A stretch of DNA of 13,838 nucleotides, from positions 1-13,838 of the forward strand of contig JADNYV010000866.1 of assembly GCA_015501055.1 (NCBI GenBank), in the 5' to 3' direction. Made by a program: the position numbers and the translations under genes. Every line of letters starts with the position of its first letter. Position 1 is the stretch's first letter. The DNA is from Mucidula mucida (lineage: Eukaryota; Basidiomycota; Agaricomycetes; Agaricales; Physalacriaceae). Of the stretch, positions 1-7,734 are shown in pieces. The notes under the pieces are model-generated. The model did not search any database and was not told the DNA's origin. It was given only the letters and a program-made list of their open reading frames with translations.

Positions 1-264
1 TTCACGAGCGCCTTTATCCATATTACCTCCGCGGGGCTTTTTACTTTCTCGCTGGCGCCTTTGCCTCTTTTTCCACATTCACGTATCCCGCCTTTACTGA
101 ATTGACGGATACGAGTGGTATATTGACTTTACACGCATTCTGTTTCGGCGCGCTTCGTAACGTACGATTCCCCGATTTCCCGCTTTTGAATTCCCGCCTA
201 CACGATTGTGATATCCTCGTTTTTTTTTGCCCGTCTCACGTTTTCCCGCATTCCTGTGACTAAT
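1..264 (+). other. CT-rich leader (5' untranslated region) of element 1
   Basis: There is no coding signal here. The stretch is rich in pyrimidine runs, including a run of T near 220-229, and repeats the word TTCCCGC several times (for example near 177, 191 and 243). Such CT-rich leaders are common just upstream of fungal start codons. I found no convincing tRNA-type primer binding site and no match between the leader and the reverse complement of the 264-bp LTR-like repeats, so the priming mode of element 1 cannot be read from this window. Confidence 0.5.
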
Positions 265-1678
265 ATGGCCACCCTCAGTTCCCCACGTCATCTCCGTAAC
301 CGCACGACTCCCCGCAATCCCCGTACCCAGACAAATTTCACGTATTCCAGTAAGTTCCGCACGCCGAACGCGAGGCATTTCACAAGGACTAAATGACGAT
401 CCAGAAGTGGCTCGAAATAATCCCGCAAATCATTCTCCTTCAAATTCTCTCGCAGCTCACTCCCGCTCGAACTCCCTCGATTCCCTTGACGATTTTGATC
501 TCGACATTATGCCTTCCAATGACCCGCCTGCTATCATCACCCCCGGAACGCGTATGAATCCCCCCGTCATCAACCAAACGTCGGAGAAACTTACCGACAA
601 ACACTTCAAAACGTACCAAAAACACTGCGTATCCTGGCTCGCTACGGTTCACCCTAAGGCCGACCCTAAGAAAGTCGTGCCGCTCCTAGCGCCTGGATTA
701 GTCCACCAACAGCTCGAGAACTATTATGACGCGCGTTCCACGCAGCTCGATGTGAAGACGGTCGAGGAATTCGTTGACGCCTTGAGAGCGCGCTCGCACG
801 GGCCGGAGCATTTCAAGCACATCTATGAGAACTTGAAGAAGGCGAAGCAGGGCACACTCCACGTTAACGACTGGTTCGAGTTTGTCATTGTGACTGCCGA
901 CAAGCTCGCGGGTTCCAAGAAGTATGCGCTTACAGACCGAGACAGGATCGCGACTATCAGGGATGGTCTATCTGTGCGTATGAAGAACAAGATTTTGGAG
1001 AGGAAGGACATCGAGGAATACGGCGACAGTATTGCGGACGGGTCATGCGTCGACGCCGAGAAATGGACGAAGTACCAGGACAAATTGCAGGAGATCCAGG
1101 AACTCATTAACGCGCAGGAGGAGAACGAAGCGGGTGATGGAAATACTCGAAACCGACCTTCCGTTGCTGCGATTAACAATTTCGCCGGTATTCCCGCACC
1201 CGTTTGGCCCGGCGCGTCTATCCCCTCGTATAACATGCCGCAACCAGGAAGTGCCGGATACGCCGCGGTCGCCGCTGTCACTGCCGATGCGGGTGTGCGG
1301 TCGCTGGAAGAGTGGTTCACGTTGAGATACATGGTAAACGGCTGCCTGAAGTGCCTGATGCCATGGCAAAACCACCGCGGTGCAGATAACAAGTGTCGAG
1401 ACCCAGAAGCGAATTGCCCCGAGCGCAATCTGCGTTGGTGCTTGGATTGGGCGTCCGCCAACCCAAACGGCTTCGAGAACGCGACTCTAGCTCCCGGTTT
1501 CCAGCCACGTCGCCCTACGAACGTCTCGGCCGAAGACATTGGGAACACAATCGCTTATAATATGGCGGAGCGTGGGCTCAAGACGCATCTCATACCAGAT
1601 TTTTACAGGAGGTTCCGTCCCGACTTGTTCGTTGGTGTTCCCCCCCACAAGCTCATGCTCCAGGCTCACGTCGAGTAA
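265..1678 (+). CDS. gag: Element 1 Gag (nucleocapsid/capsid-like), spliced start
   Basis: Gag would package the element RNA into virus-like particles. The frame ending at TAA 1676-1678 has no ATG before 509; the position 407 codon is GTG, not a normal eukaryotic start. Joining ATG 265 across a putative 55-nt intron (350-404) gives one open frame of about 452 residues with a basic, Thr/Pro/Arg-rich N-terminus. The alternative is a start at ATG 509. The middle (about 590-1130) is helical and charged, as in retrotransposon capsids. Near the C-terminus is a zinc-knuckle-like motif with wider spacing than usual: Cys at 1343 and 1352, His at 1373, Cys at 1394 (C-X2-C-X6-H-X6-C). The assignment as Gag rests on position and general character, because the sequence is not a textbook Gag. 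Confidence 0.7.
350..404 (+). other. Putative 55-nt intron in element 1 gag
   Basis: The sequence has a consensus donor GTAAGT at 350-355, a CTAA branch-like word at 389-392 and an acceptor CCAG ending at 404. Removing it connects the ATG frame starting at 265 with the long gag frame that otherwise lacks an ATG for its first 100 bases; the split codon is A349 plus 405-406. The length is typical for fungal introns. This is an inference from splice signals and frame logic; there is no transcript evidence here. Confidence 0.5.
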
Positions 1679-4600
1679 TCCCCCCGCCTCGTGCGCCCCA
1701 GAACAATGCGGGATACACCCTGGAACCGGCTCGAACAGCGTCCCCGTCCCCGCTCCATCTAGAAGCTTCGGCACGCATACAGGTGCTACTCAGAATAATT
1801 TCGCTATGCCCGCAGCTCCCACCAATGTCGGTGTCCTTTTTCAGCATTCCTCTTACGACATTCCCGGCCAGAGTTACAGCGCCTGGCAGCCGCAGACGGC
1901 TTCCAGGTCGAATGTGGCGAGCGTCAATGTCGGGCGCGGAAGGCAGATGCCACACTCGGGCCTGAACACGGCCGCCGTGCTTGGAGAATATCCTAACAAC
2001 GACTACGACTCTTCGGCGGACATGTCGGGGAATTCCCATCGATACGCTTCGCGCACTCGGAGTTTCTCTCGTTCGCGTGCAGCTCCTTCGAGATCGAGGG
2101 AGAGGTCCCCTTCGGAACGTGTTACGCGTGCCCGCCAGGCCACCGATTCCCCGAGGTACGAGCGCACCGAGAGGAAGCTCCCCGCCAACAGAGATCGGAA
2201 AGAGGGCTGGTCGCGTTCCGGACTCACCGAGAGGGACATGAAAGACTTCTTGGCTTCACGCGCACACTCCCCGTCTCCCGCAGATAGACGTCCTTCGCAG
2301 AGGGTCAGGGACAGTCTGAAGACTTCACGTACGAACGAAGGGGAAGTCTTACCCGAGCTTTTCGATGTCACGGACGATGAGGAGGAGTTCGAGGAAGGAG
2401 ATTTCGACGACCAGGATTCTGATGAGGAGTACGTACTCCCGAAGAAACTACGGAAAGGCAAAGAGTGCGCGAAGTCTATGTCGTCGGAGGCCGATGAAGT
2501 CGATGAAGAGTTCGTTGCTGCAATCGTCACGGAAGAGATCTCGGTCGCGTCTGAGGGCGTAGACATCGAAGAGAAACAGGTCGAGACTGATGGTGACGAG
2601 AACGCGAACGAGAATGTAGCCACTGTGAGTGAGAATCTTGGTTGCCCGATCTCCTTGCCCCATCTGGTATGGAAGTGCGCAATAGCGGATAATTCCCGCG
2701 CATTCCTACCACAACGCTCGTTTCACGCCTTACTCGACGACGGCTCACCGTTTGTTTTGATTAGGCCTGAAGTTGTGGACACCTGTAAACTTAGACGACG
2801 CAAGCTACCCGAACCCGTTATAATGGACACTGCAACCCCAAACGATGACTCATGTACAACAATAACCGAATATGTAGATATCCAGCTTTCTGATCCTTCC
2901 TGCACTTGGACCGCCCGCACAGTACGCGCACTGATCGCACCTGGGCTTTGTTACTCGTTGATACTTGGACTCCCTTTTCTCGCTCATAATTCAATTGTAC
3001 TAGACCCCGAATGTCGTTCCGCCACCAATAAACAGACTGGTTTCGATTTGTTACACCCAAAAGTACCCGCCGCGCCTATATCGATTCATAAGACCAGGCT
3101 TGCGGATCAGATTAAAGAGACTCGTCGAGGATTCACCATGCTGAAGAAGGAGTTGAGCGAGAAAGTGGCGACACGTAAAAGTGAGGTAGATGCCCGCTGC
3201 GAAAGGGTACGACCGTATTGCCCTGTGGCAGCTGTCAAACAGCGAGTGGAGGAACTAGCGGGGACTGCGCGGCTAAACGATCGTTCGGACGCGATTAAGG
3301 CGGAATTCCCTGATGTATTCAAACCTTTACCACATGTGGACGAGATGCCCGGCGACATCACTTGTAAGATTGAACTACTGGACGCGTCAAAGAAGATATC
3401 TTGTAGAAGTTACCAGTGCCCACGAAAATACAAAGAAGCATGGAGAACACTATTGAACACGCACTTAGATGCTGGGCGCATCAGACCTTCTTCATCGTCG
3501 TTCGCGTCCCCTGCCTTTTTGGTTCCCAAGGCGGATCCAACGGCTCTGCCACGTTGGGTAAACGACTACAGATTATTGAATGCGAATATTAAAACGGACA
3601 GATACCCACTGCCGCGCGTGGATGACATCTTGAACGACGCTGCTAAAGGAAAGATTTGGGGCAAGTGTGACCTTACCGACAGTTTTTATCATTCGAAGAT
3701 GGACGAAGACAGTATACCATACACGGCGGTATCCACACCTTTCGGTTTATATGAATGGGTCGTCATGCCACAAGGCATGAAGAACTCCCCATCTGTACAC
3801 CAAAGACGAGTGAATCATGCTTTGCGTGAATATATTGGGAAATTCTGCCATGTTTATCTAGACGACATCATTATCTGGTCCGAGTCAGAAGATGAACATG
3901 CGGAACATGTGCGCCTCATCCTAGAAGCTCTGCGAGTAAACAAATTGTTCTGTAACCCAAAGAAATGCGAGTTCTTCAAATATGAGATACGCTTCCTGGG
4001 CCACACGATTTCTCGTCGAGGAATTGAGGCCGACGATGGCAAGATTGCGCGAGTAAAGGACTGGCCAGTGCCAAAAACATCTGGCGAGGTTCGTGGTTTC
4101 CTCGGGTTAGTGAGATACCTCGCGTCTTTCTTGAAGAACCTTGCCGAGTACACTCGCGTACTATCCCCATTCACGTCAATGAAAGACGCCGCACCCATAA
4201 ATTGGTTGGATAAACACCAGGAGGCGTTTGAGAACATCAAGAACCTGGTACTGTCTGCGGAATGCTTAACCGTCATCGACCATGAGAACCCCGGCGATAA
4301 TAAGATATTCCTGACTTGCGATGCGAGTGATTGGAGGACTGGTTGTTGTTTGTCATGGGGTCCTACCTGGGAAACTGCACGACCAGTAGCGTATGACTCA
4401 ATGCAGTTGAATGGGGCCCAACGAAACTATGCAGTGCATGAGAAGGAATTATTAGCGATCATACGAGGGATCAAGAAGTTCCGCGCTGACCTCTTGGGCG
4501 AACATTTCTTCGTGTATACGGACCATAGGACGTTAGAGAACTTTCTGTCCCAGAAGGCCTTATCACGGCGACAGGCGCGCTGGCTTGAGGAGTTATCACA

Positions 4601-5735
4601 GTTTGATATGACCATCCGATACATTCGGGGCGAGGATAACACAGTAGCGGATGCCCTGTCACGATTACCACCAGAAGACGACGTGATTGGGGATGTGGAC
4701 CCTGACGAGACTGACCTGAGTTCGTGGCAAGCGTGGCTGAAAACAACTGGATATGCCACTGTCGCGGCGATACAAGAAGTCACTTCCGACAGGTGCACGT
4801 CGTTGAGGATTGCAGCGGACAAGAAATTGTTGTCACAGATAAGAAAAGGCTACAGCGAGGATGCGTTTTGTAGAAAGTTTGTATCAGGGGAGAGAATTAT
4901 GCCCGCTGTGACCGAGAAAGATGGGCTATGGTTTATAGCGGACAGGCTGCTGGTGCCACGAGTCGGAACGATAAGAGAGGACCTCTTTAGGCTTGCACAT
5001 GACTCGATGGGACATTTCGGCGCTGATAAGAACTATGCAACACTGCGTGATTCCTACTATTGGCCTAACATGAGGCGCGACTTGGAACGGGCATACATAC
5101 CGGCTTGTACAGATTGCGCGCGCAATAAGTCTGACACGCACCCACATAAAGGACCACTACACCCGCTGGCTGTACCAGACGACCGTGGAAAGAGTGTTGG
5201 AATGGATTTTATTGGCCCACTCCCAGAAGAGGATGGTTACGACTATGTAGTCACGATGACTGACAGACTCGGCTCGGATGTGCGTATTGTGCCTTGTAGG
5301 ACGGATATGACAGCTGAACAGTTTGCGGACATCTTCTTTGACAATTGGTATTGTGAGAACGGCATGCCGGAAGAATTTGTCACTGACCGCGATAAACTGT
5401 TTATGTCACGTTTTTGGAAGGAGTTGCAGCGACTGTGTGGAGTGAAATTAGCGATGTCCTCGTCATACCACCCAGAGACGGACGGCTTGTCAGAACGGAC
5501 GAACAAAACTGTGGTTCAGCTAGTACGGTACCACGTCAACAGGCGACAACATGGTTGGAAGAAATGCCTGCCCCGCATCAGGTTCGCCATTATGAACAGC
5601 GTGAACGCGTCGGTGGGCTTCTCAGGATTCCAGTTAAGACTGGGGCGCTCACCAAGATTGATCCCGCCTTTCGTAGCGGTGCCACAAGATGCGCGCGCTC
5701 CCCAGCGGTTGCGGCAGAAACAGCAGTGCGATTAA
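1677..5735 (+). CDS. pol: Element 1 Pol: protease, RT, RNase H, integrase
   Basis: The frame is +1 relative to gag and open from at least 1539, but its first ATG is at 1806, so Pol is probably made as a Gag-Pol fusion. Order: a disordered linker rich in Arg-Ser pairs (about 2040-2300); an acidic stretch (about 2370-2440); an aspartic protease around 2736 with Asp-Asp-Gly in place of Asp-Ser/Thr-Gly and a later ILGLPF motif; RT with the first Asp at 3669 and YLDD at 3855-3866; RNase H with Asp at 4320, a YAVHEKE Glu motif, TDH and a final Asp at 4650; integrase with a zinc finger (His 4998 and 5013, Cys 5106 and 5115, H-X4-H-X30-C-X2-C) and catalytic Asp 5205, Asp 5385, Glu 5493 (D, D-35-E). 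The frame runs out at TAA 5733-5735 after a single-base break near 5700. Confidence 0.9.
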   Translation, partial: NPPASCAPEQCGIHPGTGSNSVPVPAPSRSFGTHTGATQNNFAMPAAPTNVGVLFQHSSYDIPGQSYSAWQPQTASRSNVASVNVGRGRQMPHSGLNTAAVLGEYPNNDYDSSADMSGNSHRYASRTRSFSRSRAAPSRSRERSPSERVTRARQATDSPRYERTERKLPANRDRKEGWSRSGLTERDMKDFLASRAHSPSPADRRPSQRVRDSLKTSRTNEGEVLPELFDVTDDEEEFEEGDFDDQDSDEEYVLPKKLRKGKECAKSMSSEADEVDEEFVAAIVTEEISVASEGVDIEEKQVETDGDENANENVATVSENLGCPISLPHLVWKCAIADNSRAFLPQRSFHALLDDGSPFVLIRPEVVDTCKLRRRKLPEPVIMDTATPNDDSCTTITEYVDIQLSDPSCTWTARTVRALIAPGLCYSLILGLPFLAHNSIVLDPECRSATNKQTGFDLLHPKVPAAPISIHKTRLADQIKETRRGFTMLKKELSEKVATRKSEVDARCERVRPYCPVAAVKQRVEELAGTARLNDRSDAIKAEFPDVFKPLPHVDEMPGDITCKIELLDASKKISCRSYQCPRKYKEAWRTLLNTHLDAGRIRPSSSSFASPAFLVPKADPTALPRWVNDYRLLNANIKTDRYPLPRVDDILNDAAKGKIWGKCDLTDSFYHSKMDEDSIPYTAVSTPFGLYEWVVMPQGMKNSPSVHQRRVNHALREYIGKFCHVYLDDIIIWSESEDEHAEHVRLILEALRVNKLFCNPKKCEFFKYEIRFLGHTISRRGIEADDGKIARVKDWPVPKTSGEVRGFLGLVRYLASFLKNLAEYTRVLSPFTSMKDAAPINWLDKHQEAFENIKNLVLSAECLTVIDHENPGDNKIFLTCDASDWRTGCCLSWGPTWETARPVAYDSMQLNGAQRNYAVHEKELLAIIRGIKKFRADLLGEHFFVYTDHRTLENFLSQKALSRRQARWLEELSQFDMTIRYIRGEDNTVADALSRLPPEDDVIGDVDPDETDLSSWQAWLKTTGYATVAAIQEVTSDRCTSLRIAADKKLLSQIRKGYSEDAFCRKFVSGERIMPAVTEKDGLWFIADRLLVPRVGTIREDLFRLAHDSMGHFGADKNYATLRDSYYWPNMRRDLERAYIPACTDCARNKSDTHPHKGPLHPLAVPDDRGKSVGMDFIGPLPEEDGYDYVVTMTDRLGSDVRIVPCRTDMTAEQFADIFFDNWYCENGMPEEFVTDRDKLFMSRFWKELQRLCGVKLAMSSSYHPETDGLSERTNKTVVQLVRYHVNRRQHGWKKCLPRIRFAIMNSVNASVGFSGFQLRLGRSPRLIPPFVAVPQDARAPQRLRQKQQCD
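5697..5705 (+). other. Single-base frame break in element 1 pol
   Basis: Upstream of this point the integrase core reads in one frame; downstream, the integrase C-terminus reads in the frame one base back. The change falls at the run CCCC at 5700-5703, so loss of one C is the simplest explanation. It separates the DDE core from the chromodomain and would leave the element without targeting functions unless it is a sequence error. Confidence 0.65.
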
Positions 5736-6763
5736 TCGAACAGTTGCGCGAGGATACTTGGCAGGCTATAGACAACCTGACCGCCGCGAAGATCAAACAG
5801 GCTCATGCCGCCAACCAGAAACGTCGGGCTGACTGGGTCCTCAAGGCTGGTGATAAGGCATATCTGAGAACGTTCCATCGTGTGCGTGACTATAAAGACA
5901 AGTCTGAGGAGAAGGGGAAGAGAGCGGCAAAATTTTTTCCTGTCAAGGATGGCCCGTGGTTGGTGACGCACGCGAACGCGGAACGTTCTTCATATACTTT
6001 GGACGTTCCCCAGTCGCATAAGTTCAACACTTTCCATATTTCGGAACTGGCGCCATTTGTCCCGAACGACGCTACCTTGTTCCCATCTCGCGAGTTGGAG
6101 AGACCTGGTCCGGTGATTGGTGTCGATGGTTTGGAAGAGCACTTTGTACAAGAGATCGTTGATGAGAAGGGGAAAGGCACGCGAAAACAGTTCCTGGTTC
6201 AGTGGAGGGGGTACGGTCCTGAAGAGAATACTTGGCTGAAAGCAGAGGACTTGAACGAGTGTGAGGCATTAGACGTGTGGGAAGAGAGCCAGCGCGTCGC
6301 ACGTGGAGGGATGACGACACGGAGTTCCAAAAAGAAAGAGTCGACAAGGAGGAAGGGCGAGAGGAACAACGCAGCCTTCGTTGTTGAGTCAAACATTGGA
6401 GGGGGGGTAAAGACATCAAACTCATTCCCATTTCCTATTAACACTTTCACAACAACGCTAATCAACCCATCACAGGTAACCCATACAGAGATACTGGAGA
6501 TTGTGTCTCCTGGCGTACATCAAGAACATGATGGGTGTCAAGACGCGCGCGCGGTAGTCCCTCAAACAGTACAACATGTATGGGATGAGACGCCGGTGCC
6601 CGAGAACACAAGAGCGGACAGAGCGTCGGAGAGGGCTTTGGTTCTGATGGCTTGGATGCTGCACTTCGCCCCGCTAATCGTGGACGCATACGCACGGCGA
6701 ATGGATAGAAGGGAGTCGATTTTTCAGGACGTGGGAGAGTGTAAACCTAGGGTTTACTCGTAA
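5702..6763 (+). CDS. Element 1 Pol C-terminus: integrase GPY/F-like region, chromodomain and tail
   Basis: This frame continues Pol after the break near 5700-5703. A helical segment (about 5705-5830) matches the usual integrase C-terminal extension. A GPY/F-type module follows, with GPW at 5951-5959 and later an FHISEL segment. A chromodomain lies at about 6130-6290 with the expected aromatic positions (FVQEI, VQWRGY, NTW); in chromoviruses it binds histone marks or chromatin and steers integration. Downstream the frame stays open for more than 150 codons to TAA 6761-6763. The tail is Lys/Arg-rich at first, then unfamiliar. An intron-like stretch lies at 6407-6475. There is no ATG of its own at the join; it should be read as the end of the polyprotein, not as a separate gene. 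Confidence 0.8.
   Translation, partial: PAVAAETAVRLIEQLREDTWQAIDNLTAAKIKQAHAANQKRRADWVLKAGDKAYLRTFHRVRDYKDKSEEKGKRAAKFFPVKDGPWLVTHANAERSSYTLDVPQSHKFNTFHISELAPFVPNDATLFPSRELERPGPVIGVDGLEEHFVQEIVDEKGKGTRKQFLVQWRGYGPEENTWLKAEDLNECEALDVWEESQRVARGGMTTRSSKKKESTRRKGERNNAAFVVESNIGGGVKTSNSFPFPINTFTTTLINPSQVTHTEILEIVSPGVHQEHDGCQDARAVVPQTVQHVWDETPVPENTRADRASERALVLMAWMLHFAPLIVDAYARRMDRRESIFQDVGECKPRVYS
6228..6430 (+). repeat. Left arm of 203-bp perfect inverted repeat (inside the chromodomain region)
   Basis: Every base from 6228 to 6430 pairs with 7263 to 7061 on the opposite strand; I compared the two by eye and saw no mismatch. The arm covers the second half of the chromodomain, the Lys/Arg-rich tail and the first 24 bases of the intron-like stretch. 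The matching stops abruptly at both ends. Confidence 0.95.
6407..6475 (+). other. Intron-like 69-nt stretch near the end of element 1 pol
   Basis: It begins GTAAAG, contains GCTAATC (a CTAAT-type branch word) close to the 3' side, and ends ATCACAG. It is poor in G, unlike the flanking G-rich coding sequence. The length is 69 nt, so the frame stays open whether or not it is removed. It could be a real intron or simply part of the coding tail. The inverted copy at 7061-7263 includes only its first 24 bases. Confidence 0.35.
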
Positions 6764-6791
6764 CAAGGCAGATCGAGAGACATCCCGTTTC

Positions 6792-7055
6792 GGGTGACGT
6801 GTTGTTTGGCTGGGGAGTGTTTGGTCGTAGGCGGAGTTTTGGGGCAGGAGAATCGAGAAGGGACTAGTTCTTGGCTTTTGACCACCATCTTGTATCTCGC
6901 TTATCGTCGCCGCCATATTGGAGTGTGTTCTTATCATTGTGTGTGTTTCTCCTTGACTTCTCATCTCTGTCTCCCGACTACGTACGCGATTACCCCATCT
7001 CTCTGCCTCGATCCCATCTTCGTGTTTACCGTCGTCTAGCACGACGGGTTTTCAC
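6792..7055 (+). repeat. 264-bp direct repeat, copy A (LTR-like)
   Basis: It is identical to 7264-7527 except for A6989 versus T7461. An internal TG...CA (6795-7054, TGA...TCA) fits LTR ends. In + orientation it starts 31 bases after the last stop codon of element 1 and would be its 3' LTR. In the - orientation it is preceded by an A6G purine run and TGA stop, which also fits a 3' LTR of an inverted remnant. It has a CT-rich right half and a hairpin at 7030-7046 (CGTCGT/ACGACG). Open frames inside it on either strand are not believable genes. Confidence 0.75.
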
Positions 7056-7060
7056 TTTTT

Positions 7061-7263
7061 TGGGAATGAGTTTGATGTCTTTACCCCCCCTCCAATGTTT
7101 GACTCAACAACGAAGGCTGCGTTGTTCCTCTCGCCCTTCCTCCTTGTCGACTCTTTCTTTTTGGAACTCCGTGTCGTCATCCCTCCACGTGCGACGCGCT
7201 GGCTCTCTTCCCACACGTCTAATGCCTCACACTCGTTCAAGTCCTCTGCTTTCAGCCAAGTAT
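7061..7263 (-). repeat. Right arm of 203-bp perfect inverted repeat (inverted chromodomain fragment)
   Basis: This is a reverse-strand copy of 6228-6430. On the - strand the chromodomain frame stays open from within copy B, through this fragment, and ends at a TGA lying on the edge of copy A (7052-7054). It abuts copy B directly at 7263/7264 and is separated from copy A by a run of T (7056-7060). It is a gene fragment, not a gene. Confidence 0.95.
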
Positions 7264-7527
7264 GGGTGACGTGTTGTTTGGCTGGGGAGTGTTTGGTCGT
7301 AGGCGGAGTTTTGGGGCAGGAGAATCGAGAAGGGACTAGTTCTTGGCTTTTGACCACCATCTTGTATCTCGCTTATCGTCGCCGCCATATTGGAGTGTGT
7401 TCTTATCATTGTGTGTGTTTCTCCTTGACTTCTCATCTCTGTCTCCCGACTACGTACGCGTTTACCCCATCTCTCTGCCTCGATCCCATCTTCGTGTTTA
7501 CCGTCGTCTAGCACGACGGGTTTTCAC
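7264..7527 (+). repeat. 264-bp direct repeat, copy B (LTR-like)
   Basis: It has 263 of 264 bases in common with copy A, in the same direction, offset by exactly 472 bases. It has the same TGA...TCA borders (7267-7526). Flanking bases (ctttc-ggg side at copy A, gccttc side here) do not form a target-site duplication for an A-to-B unit. This argues that the pair arose by rearrangement rather than by one clean insertion. Confidence 0.75.
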
Positions 7528-7734
7528 GCCTTCGTGAAGAATATATGGAACAGCACCCTGAGGTGTCTTCCACGGGCGACCCGACCACTCAAAGGTTCGT
7601 GTAGGATAGTAATCAGAAGCTTGTTTTCTACCTTTTTTGTACTTCTTGGTCAATGGCAGGATATTTCATGGTCGTATGGTATGATCAAGGTCCGTGCTAG
7701 TTGGTCTCTAGCATCATTGCTTTCGCTCATACAC
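7528..7734. other. Unassigned 207-bp spacer
   Basis: I see no gene, recognisable repeat or RNA here. It separates the LTR-like copy B from the LTR of element 2. It starts with a short palindrome shared with the repeat edge (TTCACGCCTTCGTGAA, 7523-7538). The last bases, TACAC (7730-7734), would be the left target-site duplication of element 2 if that insertion made a 5-bp duplication. Confidence 0.4.

Larger units (their letters stand above)
1..7055 (+). mobile_element. Element 1: near-complete Ty3/gypsy chromovirus LTR retrotransposon
   Basis: Seen: in order, a CT-rich leader, Gag, aspartic protease, RT, RNase H, zinc-finger/DDE integrase, a GPY/F-like segment, a chromodomain, and then a 264-bp repeat that may be the 3' LTR. 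This domain order (integrase after RNase H, chromodomain last) defines the chromovirus branch of Ty3/gypsy elements. The 5' LTR is not in the window. The first bases (ttcac) equal the last five bases of the 264-bp repeats, weakly suggesting the window starts at the end of the 5' LTR. Two frame changes interrupt the coding region, near 1640-1677 (gag to pol) and near 5700. The right end is uncertain because of a local inverted duplication. Confidence 0.85.

Noticed and set aside
45..75. TGGCGCC word resembling a tRNA-Lys primer-binding site
   Set aside because: Only seven bases match; the following bases do not fit, and the LTR end is not next to it.
823..1548. 241-codon open frame on the - strand
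   Set aside because: It lies wholly opposite gag, has no recognisable domain, and looks like a mirror of the coding bias of gag.
2003..2623. 206-codon Ser-rich open frame on the - strand
   Set aside because: It is the antisense of the Arg-Ser and acidic repeat region of pol; the Ser richness follows from the complementary codons.
7052..7360. 102-codon - strand frame containing half a chromodomain
   Set aside because: It is the inverted copy of 6228-6430 extended by LTR-like sequence; it lacks the first half of the domain and is a fragment.
6794..7537. Several 64-138 codon frames on both strands that appear twice
   Set aside because: They come from the 264-bp repeats and the inverted fragment; the duplication, not coding function, explains their similarity.
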